From: Polyangium sp. 15x6
Lineage (GTDB): Bacteria > Myxococcota_A > Polyangia > Polyangiales > Polyangiaceae
Assembly: GCF_029960785.1 (NCBI RefSeq)
Contig: NZ_JASBQE010000064.1
Location: forward strand, 1 to 64,000
DNA length: 64,000 bases
Reading direction: 5' to 3'
Shown here: positions 16,544 through 25,344 of the stretch, one piece after another
Layout of the letters: each line of letters begins with the position of its first letter
Position numbering within the stretch: the stretch's first letter is position 1
Notes under the pieces: model-generated
Seen by the model: only the letters and a program-made list of their open reading frames with translations
Database searches by the model: none
Told to the model about the DNA's origin: nothing
Translations under genes and position numbers: made by a program

Positions 16544-18069
16544 GCCTTCAGGAAGGGGAGGATTTCGCTCATCACGCCGAGCTCGGCGCTCGTGTACTTG
16601 TTGTACCCGCCGAACCAGCTCTCGGTCGAGAGCTGGACGAGGCCGTAGCCGCCGTACCCGTCCGTCTCGTAGTCGGAGGGCGCGAGGCCCATCGATTGTA
16701 GCACGTTCCCGAGCCACTGGTTGTAGACCAACCCCACGTGCGAGTCGACGAGGTTGTTCCCGTCCGCCTTGGCCGCTGGCTTTTGCAGGTTGCGATAATC
16801 GCAATAGTTGCCCGTCGAGAAGAACCCGTCGGCGCTTCCGGCCGTGACCACGCACATCTCGATGGGGTCGTGCGTCACGCAGCCCGACTCCTGGGACCAT
16901 TGCACGAGGGAATGGTCGAGCACGGAGCCGCCGCTCGCGTCCTGCAAGGCGTCGAGCTTCGACACGAGGTCGAGATACACGTCCTCGAAGAAGCGCCGAT
17001 GCCCCTGGAAATTGAGCTCGTGCCGCTCGGCGCTCACGTTCGCCTGGTGCGCCACGTCCTGGTGCCAGTCGCCCACGTAATTCGAGAAATGGTCGCCGAT
17101 GTTCATCGTCACGATGCGGCACGTGTCGCAGGCGAATGCGGCCACGATGACGTCGTTCATGAGCTGCCAGAAGCGCTTCTGCGCCTCCGGGTCGACCGAA
17201 AACGACGAGCCCCACTCGTCGATCGACGAGCTCGAAGGCGCCTGGATGTCGCCGCAGGACGCGCTCACGTTGAGCTTGCGATCGAGCTCGTTCACGCGAT
17301 CCATGTGATCGTCGAGCCGCTGCTTGTCCTTTCCGGAGAGACGGCGACTCCCGTCCCTGAGGCGCTTGTAATCCTCGAGCACGCGGTCGACGATCGGCGG
17401 GCGCGTCTCGCCCGGATCCTGCGGGGGCACGAAGATCTTGTTGAAGAGCGCGAGCGAGTCGTTCTCCGGGGTCAGCGTCTGAATGTCGCCCGTCTGGTTG
17501 CCGGGGTTCGACCACCCGTGCGACATCCCGCCGCTGCCGACCACGATCGATCGCTCGCGGATCGAGGCGAGATCCGGGTAGAACTTGCTCGACCAGGCGA
17601 GGACCTGATCGATCGTCTGCCGCTTCTTCTCCCAGATCGCCTGACCGTCGGCGCCGTTGCCGTCGTTGTCCGCGTAATTGCCGAGATGGCCGCCGCGGTG
17701 GTGCGCCAGGTAAAACGTGACGTCGAGCCCGCGCATCACGTTCATCTTCTGCACGAGCGAGCTCGTGAGCTTCGTCGAATCCCCCGCGAGGACCGGCGAG
17801 AGCGAGGCCACGCCGTTCGCGACCTCGAGCGCGAGCGCGCCGCGCCGGACGTCGTGCCCTGCGTACGAAACCGTCTGCGTGAGCGTCGCGTCGTTCGGAT
17901 ACATCCGCGGCTGCCAGACGCCGCCGTGCGGAGTCGCGAGCGCCACGAAGCGCTTCGGTCCACCTGCGGCGTATGCCTGGTCCTTGCCGAAGAGCGAGGG
18001 GAGGAACGGGATGGCCAGCGTGAACCCCGCCGCGCCTCGGAGCCACATGCGTCGGTTGAGCTTCTTCAT
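16540..18069 (-). CDS. DUF1552 protein with Tat-like signal
   Basis: A 509-residue exported protein. The N-terminus NRRMWLRGAAGFTLAIPFLP is a twin-arginine-like signal (RRMWLRG). The body matches the DUF1552 family of myxobacteria and planctomycetes: GPKRFVALATPHGGVWQPRM at the start, later DRVNELDRKLN and a LVQWSQESGCVTH stretch. The fold is thought to be alkaline-phosphatase/sulfatase-like, but no activity has been established to my knowledge. It lies 37 bp downstream of its constant partner, the DUF1592 gene, and overlaps the YkgJ-like gene by 4 bp. The operon layout DUF1592-DUF1552 is a known pairing. Confidence 0.85.
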   Translation of the reverse strand: MKKLNRRMWLRGAAGFTLAIPFLPSLFGKDQAYAAGGPKRFVALATPHGGVWQPRMYPNDATLTQTVSYAGHDVRRGALALEVANGVASLSPVLAGDSTKLTSSLVQKMNVMRGLDVTFYLAHHRGGHLGNYADNDGNGADGQAIWEKKRQTIDQVLAWSSKFYPDLASIRERSIVVGSGGMSHGWSNPGNQTGDIQTLTPENDSLALFNKIFVPPQDPGETRPPIVDRVLEDYKRLRDGSRRLSGKDKQRLDDHMDRVNELDRKLNVSASCGDIQAPSSSSIDEWGSSFSVDPEAQKRFWQLMNDVIVAAFACDTCRIVTMNIGDHFSNYVGDWHQDVAHQANVSAERHELNFQGHRRFFEDVYLDLVSKLDALQDASGGSVLDHSLVQWSQESGCVTHDPIEMCVVTAGSADGFFSTGNYCDYRNLQKPAAKADGNNLVDSHVGLVYNQWLGNVLQSMGLAPSDYETDGYGGYGLVQLSTESWFGGYNKYTSAELGVMSEILPFLKA

Positions 18070-18106
18070 ATCATTCTCCAGTTTCCGGGCCGCTATTCAC
18101 GCACCA

Positions 18107-19855
18107 TCAATCCACGAACGAGCGCATGCGGAACGCCTGGCTCCGCGCGATGGATCGGAGCACGTCCGCCATGGGCATGCCCTCATCGAGGGCGAGCTTC
18201 ACCTCTTCGAGCGCGCAGGCGTCGCGATTGAGATCCTCCAGCCGGCCGAAGGTGAACCGGAAGTATTGCCTGGCGAAACATGCATACGGCTTGGGGCTCG
18301 CGGCGATGAGGTTCGTGAGCTCCTGCGCGTTCTTCGCGACCGTCTCGTCGCCGCTCTCCACGCGCGGCACGACCTCCGTGTCCACGCTGGCCGTCGCCAC
18401 GACCTCGCCCGTGCCGGGATCGAAGAGCGCCTGCTCGGTGCGGACGCGGCCGAGGGAATCGAAGTTTTCCGTCGCGAAGCCGAGCGGATTGATGACGACC
18501 TTGTGGCAACCGGCGCACGTGCCTTGCCCCGTGAGCTCCTCGACGACCTGTCGCGTGGACAGGCTCTCGCTGAGCTGCGGCGGGTTCGCCGCGGCGTTCG
18601 GCGGCGGCGGCGGGATCTCGTCGCAGAGCAGCGCCTTGCGGATGAACACGCCCTTCATGATGGGCCGCGTATTCGCCGATCCCGTGGCCAGAAAGGCCGC
18701 GCGGGTCAGGAGCCCGGCGCGCTCCGGCTCGGTGAACTCCGGCGGCTCGCCGCTCCCGGACCATACCGGCGTGTGATAGAGGCTCGCGAGGTCCTCGGTG
18801 CGGGCGAACGATTTGCGGCTCGTGAGCAGGTCGCGGAACGTGCCCGGCTCCTCGAACGTGTAATGAAGCGCCGCGTCCGTGACCTCGGCGAGCATGTGCT
18901 CGCGCAGATCGGGCCCCGGCGTATACCCCGCGGTGAACGCGTCGAAGAGCGGCGTGCCGACGCGCGCGTCGAGCTCTTCCAGCGTGGTGTTGTCGAGCCA
19001 TTGCCCGAAGAGCTCGCCCATGGCCGCTCGGGTGCGCGGGTCCTTGAAGATCCGCTCGACTTCGGCCTCGTAGCCGGCCTCGGTGAGCAGCGCGCCGGTC
19101 CGCGCCGCCTCGAAGAGCGGCTCGTCGGGGAGCGTCTGCCAGAAATGGTACGACAGGCGCGAGGCGAGCTCGTAGGCGTCGAGCGGCGCCGTGGGATCGC
19201 TGCCCTCCTGGCCATGCTCGACGAAATACATCATGTGCGGCGCATTCAGGAGCAGCGCGACGACGTCGGCATAATCGGCCCCGTCGAAGGGCGAAGCTCC
19301 GGCCGGGCCTCGATAGAAGGCCACGTCCTCGTCCGTCACGGGCCTGCGCAGCGCGCGCTCGCCCAAACGGCGGATCATGGCGTCGAGGCAGGCGTCGTCG
19401 TTCGCCGGATCCGCGTCCGTGGCGCAGGCGCCCGCGAGCTCCGCGAGCCGCGCCGGCGACGCCGTGAGCGCCTTGCCGATCTCACCGGCCACGCGGTACG
19501 CGCCGTCCACGTGCTGCTGCTGCAGGGCCTGATCGAGGCGCGTGAAGCCGGCGTAGTGTTTGTCCGGTCCGACGCGCTGATCGTTCGGGAGCTGGGCGAA
19601 GAGCGGCTCGGCCCCGCCGAGGATCTCCCCGGCCGCGGAGGGCACGGCGAATCGCACCAGATCCGACACCGTATTGCGGTATTGCAGGTGGCTCAGCCGC
19701 CGCAGCGGCAGCGCTTGCGGCACCGCGTCCGGATCGCATACGAAGGACGTGGGCGTCGATCCGACCTCCCCGTCCAGGGGCTCGCCAATGAGCCCCGTGC
19801 AGGCGCCTGTGAGGGCGCCGAGTCCCAGAAGCCATGGCCAGCGTCTTCGCATCAT
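18107..19855 (-). CDS. DUF1592 multi-domain lipoprotein with c-type heme motif
   Basis: A 582-residue lipoprotein (LTGAC lipobox). The domain order is that of the DUF1587/1592/1588/1585 family. An N-terminal LRRLSHLQYRNTVSDL segment is followed by RRPVTDEDVAFY, the central ASRLSYHFWQTLPDEPLFEAA block, the RAGLLTRAAFLA block and TCAGCHKVVINPLGFATENFD. CAGCH at about 447-451 is a c-type heme site. The C-terminus FRFTFGRLEDLNRDACALEE is typical of DUF1585. The start at 19855 is fixed by AGGAGG (complement of 19865-19870) 9 nt upstream; longer frames have no signal peptide. It heads the operon with the DUF1552 and YkgJ-type genes. Confidence 0.85.
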   Translation of the reverse strand: MMRRRWPWLLGLGALTGACTGLIGEPLDGEVGSTPTSFVCDPDAVPQALPLRRLSHLQYRNTVSDLVRFAVPSAAGEILGGAEPLFAQLPNDQRVGPDKHYAGFTRLDQALQQQHVDGAYRVAGEIGKALTASPARLAELAGACATDADPANDDACLDAMIRRLGERALRRPVTDEDVAFYRGPAGASPFDGADYADVVALLLNAPHMMYFVEHGQEGSDPTAPLDAYELASRLSYHFWQTLPDEPLFEAARTGALLTEAGYEAEVERIFKDPRTRAAMGELFGQWLDNTTLEELDARVGTPLFDAFTAGYTPGPDLREHMLAEVTDAALHYTFEEPGTFRDLLTSRKSFARTEDLASLYHTPVWSGSGEPPEFTEPERAGLLTRAAFLATGSANTRPIMKGVFIRKALLCDEIPPPPPNAAANPPQLSESLSTRQVVEELTGQGTCAGCHKVVINPLGFATENFDSLGRVRTEQALFDPGTGEVVATASVDTEVVPRVESGDETVAKNAQELTNLIAASPKPYACFARQYFRFTFGRLEDLNRDACALEEVKLALDEGMPMADVLRSIARSQAFRMRSFVD

Positions 19856-20045
19856 CGAAAAGGACCTCCTGGCAAGAGCGTTCACGAGGCTTTCCCCCGC
19901 GCACGAGGGCACCAAGGTATCCGCATCGGCAGGCGCGCGCCAGAGCGTCGAACGGCCGAAAACCGCGCCGCGTCGCGCAAAAACGGTATCGTGTCCTGCC
20001 ACTGGATCGGAGGCCGCGTCACGGCGCGTCGAGAGACGAGGGCCC

Positions 20046-20051
20046 TTGACA
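20046..20051 (+). promoter_or_regulatory. Possible -35 element TTGACA
   Basis: A consensus TTGACA lies 44 bp before the lipoprotein ATG at 20095. The hexamer 17 bp downstream (TCTTCT, 20069-20074) matches the -10 consensus poorly, so this is only a weak promoter candidate in the 239-bp gap between divergent genes. Confidence 0.3.
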
Positions 20052-20094
20052 CGCCGCCGCCGCGCGGATCTTCTTTGGCGTGGAGGAATCTCGG

Positions 20095-21330
20095 ATGCGC
20101 GATTCGGCAGCGTTCGTGGGCAAATATGGGAAGGCAGCTCTCGCCGCGGCGGCGCTCGTGCTCGTCGCTTGTGGCGGCGATGCCGCGGGAGGCTCGGGCG
20201 ACACCGCGGGCCAGGGCGGCGCGGGCGGGCAGGGCGGCGGTGGACAGGGCGGCGGCGGGCAGGGAGGACAGGGCGGCGGCGTCGTCGTCGATCCGGATCT
20301 CGTGCCCATCTTCGTCGCGCAAGGCATGGTCGGGCGGACGGTCATCTCCTGCGACGACGGAATGACCTGGGTCGGCAACCGCTCCGACGACGACACCTAT
20401 CCATGCTTCTCCAGCACCACGTACGATTGTGATCACCACCCCGGCGCGGGCCGCGGCATCACGTACGGCAATGGCTTCTTCGTGGCGACGTTCGGCTGGG
20501 GCAAACCCGGCTCGATTCGCCGCAGCAAGAACGGCGTCGACTGGGAGAACGTGCTCGAAGGCAAGACGTTCGCGGGGATCGTGTACGGCAATGACGTCTT
20601 CCTCGCGGGCGAGCGCCCGCCGCAGGTCTCGGACACGTCCGGCGCGACGTGGACCCCGGGCGGCGACCCGACCTCGGACGTGTGGAACGTGCGCCGCACC
20701 GGCTTCGCGCCGCACGACGGCGGCCGCTTCCTGCTCGCGTTCGGCGACAACAGCGGGAACGACATCAACGTGAGCAAGGACAACGGCGCGACCTGGGCGC
20801 GCCCGACCACGCTTCCGGCCGCGTGCGCGGGCGACATTCAATGGGCCGGCGGCTTCGCCTACGGCAATGGCGTGCTCGTCGTCCTCGGCGGCACGGGCGT
20901 CGCTTGCCGTTCACTCGACGGCGGCGACACCTGGACCGAGTCGAACATCGGCGGCGAGGTGGACGCGCGTCTGATCTGGACCGGCGACGCGTTCGTCACG
21001 TGGGGCCGCGACGCGAATTACGCCTCGCAGCGGTACACGAGCACGGACGGCTCCACGTGGACGAAGACGCCGACCGAAGTGCGCAAGAAGAACGACGACG
21101 GCACCACGCAGACGAGCCCCGGGCCCATCGTCGGCGCCGTGGCGAGGAGCGACGGGGGCACCTACGTCGCCGTCAGCGGCGGCTGGGAGCAATGGTACGA
21201 CAAGCAGCGGTTTTTCCGCAGCACGGACGGCGTCACCTGGGACGAGCTCCCGGCGAACGCGTTCACGGGCAGCCACCCGATCCAGTTCATCACCCACGGC
21301 ATGGGCCTGCGCAGCGCGGTCTGTCCGTGA
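20095..21330 (+). CDS. BNR/Asp-box beta-propeller lipoprotein with Gly-rich linker
   Basis: A 411-residue lipoprotein (LVLVAC, Cys26). A Gly/Gln-rich linker (GQGGGGQGGGG type) is followed by a propeller built from sialidase-like Asp-box repeats: SCDDGMTWVGN, SKNGVDWENV, SKDNGATWAR, SLDGGDTWTES, STDGSTWTKT and STDGVTWDEL. Asp-box propellers occur in sialidases, photosynthesis assembly factors and many surface proteins. The catalytic residues of sialidases are not apparent, so a binding role is as likely. ATG at 20095 is chosen over GTG at 20080 because GGAGG (20082-20086) sits 8 nt upstream of the ATG and overlaps the GTG frame. Confidence 0.75.
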   Translation: MRDSAAFVGKYGKAALAAAALVLVACGGDAAGGSGDTAGQGGAGGQGGGGQGGGGQGGQGGGVVVDPDLVPIFVAQGMVGRTVISCDDGMTWVGNRSDDDTYPCFSSTTYDCDHHPGAGRGITYGNGFFVATFGWGKPGSIRRSKNGVDWENVLEGKTFAGIVYGNDVFLAGERPPQVSDTSGATWTPGGDPTSDVWNVRRTGFAPHDGGRFLLAFGDNSGNDINVSKDNGATWARPTTLPAACAGDIQWAGGFAYGNGVLVVLGGTGVACRSLDGGDTWTESNIGGEVDARLIWTGDAFVTWGRDANYASQRYTSTDGSTWTKTPTEVRKKNDDGTTQTSPGPIVGAVARSDGGTYVAVSGGWEQWYDKQRFFRSTDGVTWDELPANAFTGSHPIQFITHGMGLRSAVCP

Positions 21331-21446
21331 CGCCCTGCCGCCCGGTGTGAATTTCCGGGAGCGCGACATCTGCTCAATTCGAGCAACAGGCGCCCCGATC
21401 GCTCCCCTCCCCCCGGTTTTCCCGCCTGAAACGCGCCCTCCACGCG

Positions 21447-21462
21447 CTGGCACGCCGGTTGC
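21447..21462 (+). promoter_or_regulatory. Sigma-54 (-24/-12) promoter
   Basis: CTGGCACGCCGGTTGC matches the sigma-54 consensus YTGGCACGNNNNTTGC at every defined base. GG is at 21449-21450 and GC at 21461-21462, with the required 10 bp between. The predicted start of transcription is near 21474, which leaves a 38-nt leader containing the GGGAGGAG site of the lipoprotein gene at 21512. An FHA-type sigma-54 activator is encoded at 45128-46579, but whether it acts here is not known. Confidence 0.75.
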
Positions 21463-21511
21463 CAATACGAGGCCGCATTCAACGTTCCCCCACCCCTGGG
21501 AGGAGAACCTC

Positions 21512-22393
21512 ATGCGTGCTTACCTCGGTTTCGTGTCTTCCATGGCCATCCTCTTTCTCTCGGCGTGCGGCACCGACGATGGGCCGAACGTGACGCCCGA
21601 TCCCGGGCCGTCGTGCGCAGCGATCCTCGAAACGGAAGGCACGCTCGGCGGCGCCTCGGCGGCGCAGGCCTATTGCGCGGGTGGCATGACGCGCATGCAA
21701 TCGGGTGACGCGTGGCGCATCTCGGCCGAGTACCAGGTCACGGACGATCCCGCGGACGGCACGCTCAGCGCGCGATTCTGGGGCACGGGCGACGTGGAGG
21801 AGGATCAGGCCGTGACGCCGGTCACGGGCATCGTGGAGGTATCCTCCCCCGACGCGCCCAGCGACATCTTGTGTGTCGGGCCAAACAGCACGGTGACGCG
21901 TGGATCCGCGCCGGACAAGGCGGCATTCACGCTGCCCTCGCTCACGCGGCTCGGCGCTTGCCCCGGCGGAGCCCCCACGACGGACACGGTCACGGCCTCG
22001 CTCCACGGCGACATGACGACGGGTCTCACGACGGAGCTCGAAGGGACGCTCGGCGGCGTGGCGCTCGGCGGCGCGGATGGCCTCTCGTGCGCGGGCAAGG
22101 TGTGCGAGGTGGAATTCGAGCTCGCGGGGAAGCGGGGCCTGCTCGAAATGAAGCTCCACGCGCCCGTCGAGGAAGGCTCGTTCGAGACGACCATCGACGA
22201 GGCCTATCTCGCTTATCCGTTCGACCAGGCGCGCGTCGCGTTTTTCTGCGGCGGGGCGTCGTCGATCGTGAAGGGCGCGATCCACGGCACGCGTATCGAC
22301 ATCGATTTCATGCTCGCGGCCCCGTCGTCGCTCGGGACCTGCCCGGGAGCGCCGTTCGAGGGCACGCTCTCCGCGCGCGGCGTCGCGCCCTGA
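21512..22393 (+). CDS. Lipoprotein of unknown function behind a sigma-54 promoter
   Basis: A 293-residue lipoprotein (LFLSAC, Cys19). The body appears to contain two related halves: each has a TLGG start, an acidic or Gly-rich strand set and a GACPG or GTCPG motif near its end (RLGACPGGAPTT and SLGTCPGAPFEG). Cys residues recur in similar places. This suggests an internal duplication of a small beta-rich domain. I do not recognise a family. The start is fixed by GGGAGGAG at 21498-21505. The gene stands alone, between the Asp-box lipoprotein and a convergent small gene, and is probably transcribed from the sigma-54 promoter at 21447-21462. Confidence 0.6.
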   Translation: MRAYLGFVSSMAILFLSACGTDDGPNVTPDPGPSCAAILETEGTLGGASAAQAYCAGGMTRMQSGDAWRISAEYQVTDDPADGTLSARFWGTGDVEEDQAVTPVTGIVEVSSPDAPSDILCVGPNSTVTRGSAPDKAAFTLPSLTRLGACPGGAPTTDTVTASLHGDMTTGLTTELEGTLGGVALGGADGLSCAGKVCEVEFELAGKRGLLEMKLHAPVEEGSFETTIDEAYLAYPFDQARVAFFCGGASSIVKGAIHGTRIDIDFMLAAPSSLGTCPGAPFEGTLSARGVAP

Positions 22394-22415
22394 AAAGCCC
22401 TTGCGTTCAGGCCGC

Positions 22416-22447
22416 CGCGGGGGCGCGCCGCGCTTCACGCCCCCGCG
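22416..22447. terminator. Bidirectional terminator-like hairpin
   Basis: A perfect 10-bp stem, CGCGGGGGCG (22416-22425) with CGCCCCCGCG (22438-22447) and a 12-nt loop, lies between the converging lipoprotein gene (ends 22393) and small hypothetical gene (ends 22503). Confidence 0.6.
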
Positions 22448-22502
22448 CCGGCTCCCGCGCCCCTCTGGCCCGCGTCACACGGCTCCGCCCCTCGCCCGGG
22501 TT

Positions 22503-22913
22503 TTACCCCCCGGTGCCCGTCCGCTTGACGTGGTGGATGCCGAGCAGCTTGTTCCAGAGCTCGTAATCGACTTCCCTCTTCAGCACGTACCAGTGCACGT
22601 CATCCGCGAACATGCCCGCGCGGCCGAGGATCTCGCCGCGCTCGCGATGCCGGATATCCATGTACGTCGCATTTTCGAGGAGCGGGGTGCCGGGCGGCAG
22701 CACGCGCAGCTCCCGCAGCTCGTCGGCGGTCAGATCGGGCAGCGCATCGTGGGCCTCCTTGATGTCGTAGGCGCTGTGCCCCTCTTCTTTCTCCGGGTGC
22801 GGCACGTCCTTTCCGATGTTTTGCCCGGCGAGCGCGGTCGGGTTGAGGTCGTGGAGGTATTCCTCGGGATGCTTGTCCGGCGTCGTGGCCTGGGGTGGCT
22901 TCGGCTGCTTCAC
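22503..22913 (-). CDS. Small conserved-looking hypothetical protein
   Basis: A 136-residue hydrophilic protein with no signal peptide or membrane segment. Recognisable stretches are HPEEYLHDLNPTALAGQNIG, SAYDIKEAHDALPDLTADEL and a strand-rich end (GTPLLENATYMDIRHRERGE) finishing with a WYVLKREVDYELWNKLLG helix. I cannot assign a function. The start is taken as GTG at 22913 because GGGGAGGAGGA lies just upstream of it. ATG at 22964 would add 17 residues but has poor spacing to a purine run. The gene follows the PIN gene on the same strand with a 107-bp gap. Confidence 0.5.
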   Translation of the reverse strand: MKQPKPPQATTPDKHPEEYLHDLNPTALAGQNIGKDVPHPEKEEGHSAYDIKEAHDALPDLTADELRELRVLPPGTPLLENATYMDIRHRERGEILGRAGMFADDVHWYVLKREVDYELWNKLLGIHHVKRTGTGG

Positions 22914-23020
22914 GTCGTCCTCCTCCCCGCGTTCGTCTCGCGGCAAAAGCGGACGTGGTGCCATGGCCTTCCCGATACAAGCGGCGTGGCGTGGCTCGGC
23001 TCGACCGCCGCGCCTTCCAC

Positions 23021-23488
23021 TCAACTCAGGCGAACATGGAACGGACGCATCACGTCGCAGACCATTCCGTGATATTTCAGCAGGCCGGCGTCGAGCGTGA
23101 CCAGGGCCGCGCCGCGCTGGAACGCGACCCAGAGATACACGAGATCCGTCGCATTCGTGAACGGCGAGCGATTCCGCATGTGACGCTCGAGGCGCTCGAA
23201 GAACGCGTCGATCTCCGCGACGCTCGTGATCGGCACGAGCTCGACGTCGAGCTTCTCGAAGAGGTCGTCCATGCCCCGGCGCGAGGGCGCGATCACGAAC
23301 CGCCCGAGCTTCTGGGCGGCGGCGCGTACCTCGATCCAGAGCTCCGGGGGCGCGAAGACCTCGGCCTGTCCGGCCGCGTGCGCGGCGCGCAGGCGATCGA
23401 GGAAATCGACCGCGTCCGCATGGCCGGGGTCGGCTTCCTTCATCGCGGCGACGAGCACCGAGCTATCGAGGACCAGGCGGACGCTCAC
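23021..23488 (-). CDS. PIN-domain ribonuclease-like protein without a visible antitoxin
   Basis: A 155-residue protein with the PIN-fold acidic residues in place: Asp8 (LVLDSSVL), Glu49 (PPELWIEV), Asp115 (NATDLVYLW) and Asp133 (LVTLDAG). VapC-type toxins have this pattern and cut RNA with magnesium. The usual short antitoxin gene directly upstream is absent. Instead the ATG overlaps the TGA of the trehalohydrolase gene by 4 bp (ATGA), so translation is probably coupled to treZ. It could be a stand-alone PIN ribonuclease or the remnant of a toxin-antitoxin pair. Confidence 0.75.
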   Translation of the reverse strand: MSVRLVLDSSVLVAAMKEADPGHADAVDFLDRLRAAHAAGQAEVFAPPELWIEVRAAAQKLGRFVIAPSRRGMDDLFEKLDVELVPITSVAEIDAFFERLERHMRNRSPFTNATDLVYLWVAFQRGAALVTLDAGLLKYHGMVCDVMRPFHVRLS

Positions 23489-25344
23489 ACAGACGACCGC
23501 GACCCTAGCACCGCCGCGGCCGGCCCGTCGAGCCGCACCTCGCCCGCGGCGAGGCCCTCCCGCACGGCCTCGCCCCCCGCGCCGCCGAAGCGGGCCTCCT
23601 CGGTCGCGAGAATGAGCTGAGAGGACAACCCCTCCGGCAGCTTCTGCCGCAGCCGCCCGCGTACGTTCACCCAGACGGACACCTCCGTTCCGCCGCCCCG
23701 CCGCGTGAGCACGAGCGCGTCCTCACCCACGGCGCGGGCCTCGAACGCGCCCCTCTCCCGCGCGCGCAGCGCCGGGTGCTCGGCGCGCAAATGCAAGAGC
23801 TCGCGATACAGCTCGCGCACGCCGGCGTGCTCGGGCGTATCGCGCTCCTCGTACGAGAGTTTTGATGCGAGGAACGTCGACTCCGCCTGCGGATCGGGGA
23901 TCTCGGCGCCCTGAAACGACGTGAACGCCGAAAAGTCCTTCCGGCGCCCCTCCGTCACGAGGCGGCCGAGCTCCGCATTGTGATCGGTGAAGTACTGGAA
24001 CCGCGTCTTCGCGTTCCACTCCTGCCCCATGAAGAGCAGCGGTACGTAGGGCGAGAGCAAGAGCAGCGCGCTCATGGCCCGGAACGCCGCGGGGCTCACG
24101 CTCTCGCCGAGGCGATCGCCGAACGCGCGATTGCCGATCTGATCGTGATTCTGGATGCAATGGACGAACCCCGTGAGCTCGAGGGATCGCGGGGACGTTC
24201 CGCGCGGCTTGCCCGTCCGCGGTGAGGTTTGTCCTTGATAGTACCAGCCCTCGTTCAGGGTCCGGGCGATGTCCGCGGCGCTCCCCGAAAAGTCCTGGAA
24301 ATAACCGTCCTTGTCCCCGGCGAACGCGCGGCGCATCTGGTGGTGAAAATCGTCGGCCCAGACCGCGTCGAGCCCGAGCCCGCCCTTGCCCACGGGCCGC
24401 ACGAGGCGCTCGTCGTTGCGCTCGTCCTCGGCGATCACCACGATTCGCTTTCCTCCGCCCGCGCGGCGGGCGCGCTCGGCGATCTCGCGCAGGATGTGCG
24501 GATCGCCGTCGTCGCGGATTTCGTGGGTCGCGTCGAGCCGGAGCCCGTCGGCGTGATAGTCACGAATCCACATCTCCGCGCTGCGCGCGACGAGCTCCCG
24601 GACGGGCCTCGCGTCCTCGCCGTCGACATTGAGCCCTTCGCCCCACGGCGTCTGGTGCCGGTCCGTGAAATAACGCCGTGTGTAGGCGCGGAGGTAGTTG
24701 CCGTCGGGCCCGAGGTGGTTGTAAACGACGTCGATGAGCACGGCGAGCCCGTGCGCGTGCGCCGCGTCGATGAGGCGCATGAGCCCGAGCGGGCCCCCGT
24801 AGGAGACCTGCGGCGCGTAGAGACAAACCCCGTCATAACCCCAGTTCCAGCGCCCGGGAAAACTCGCGAGCGGCATCAGCTCGATCGCCGTGATGCCGAG
24901 CGCGCGAAGCTCGGAGAGGTGCGGAATCAGCGCTTCGAACGTGCCCTCGGCCGTCGCCGTGCCCACGTGGATCTCCTGAATGACGAGATCGTCGATGCTC
25001 ACCCCGCCGAATTCCTTGTCGCTCCACGCAAAGAAGAATCGCCTGGCCTCCGACGGCCCGTGCACGCCGAACGGCTGCGAGCGTGAATACGGGTCGGGAA
25101 ATGGGCCCGTACCACCCACGCCGAACTTGTAGAGCACGGAGGCCAAGGGCCCGGACGTGCCCACGCGCGCCCGGAAAAACCCGCCCGGCTCGGCCTGCAT
25201 CGGGAGACGTACCCGTTCGGTCACGGCGTCCGCGTCGTACAGGACGACCTCGGCGCGATCATGATCCGGGGCCCAGATGCGGAAAACGACGTCGTTTCCC
25301 TCGAACGAGGCGCCGAGCGGAGGGATGTTCGTCTGGTTCTTCAT
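23485..25344 (-). CDS. treZ: Malto-oligosyltrehalose trehalohydrolase
   Basis: A 619-residue GH13 enzyme. It has the N-terminal immunoglobulin-like domain (about 1-95), then the barrel with VIDVVYNHLGPDGNY (region I), DGLRLDATHEI (nucleophile Asp), VVIAEDERN (acid Glu) and HCIQNHDQIGN (transition-state Asp). The order and the LDATHEI/AEDERN motifs are those of TreZ, which hydrolyses maltooligosyl-trehalose to release free trehalose in the cytoplasm. The ATG at 25344 overlaps the TGA of treY (ATGA) and has AGGGA upstream. It is third in the treX-treY-treZ operon, so trehalose is made from glycogen or maltodextrin. Confidence 0.93.
   Translation of the reverse strand: MKNQTNIPPLGASFEGNDVVFRIWAPDHDRAEVVLYDADAVTERVRLPMQAEPGGFFRARVGTSGPLASVLYKFGVGGTGPFPDPYSRSQPFGVHGPSEARRFFFAWSDKEFGGVSIDDLVIQEIHVGTATAEGTFEALIPHLSELRALGITAIELMPLASFPGRWNWGYDGVCLYAPQVSYGGPLGLMRLIDAAHAHGLAVLIDVVYNHLGPDGNYLRAYTRRYFTDRHQTPWGEGLNVDGEDARPVRELVARSAEMWIRDYHADGLRLDATHEIRDDGDPHILREIAERARRAGGGKRIVVIAEDERNDERLVRPVGKGGLGLDAVWADDFHHQMRRAFAGDKDGYFQDFSGSAADIARTLNEGWYYQGQTSPRTGKPRGTSPRSLELTGFVHCIQNHDQIGNRAFGDRLGESVSPAAFRAMSALLLLSPYVPLLFMGQEWNAKTRFQYFTDHNAELGRLVTEGRRKDFSAFTSFQGAEIPDPQAESTFLASKLSYEERDTPEHAGVRELYRELLHLRAEHPALRARERGAFEARAVGEDALVLTRRGGGTEVSVWVNVRGRLRQKLPEGLSSQLILATEEARFGGAGGEAVREGLAAGEVRLDGPAAAVLGSRSSV

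Noticed and set aside
23021-23488. Classic VapBC toxin-antitoxin module
   Set aside because: No short upstream antitoxin frame is present; the gene before the PIN gene is treZ.
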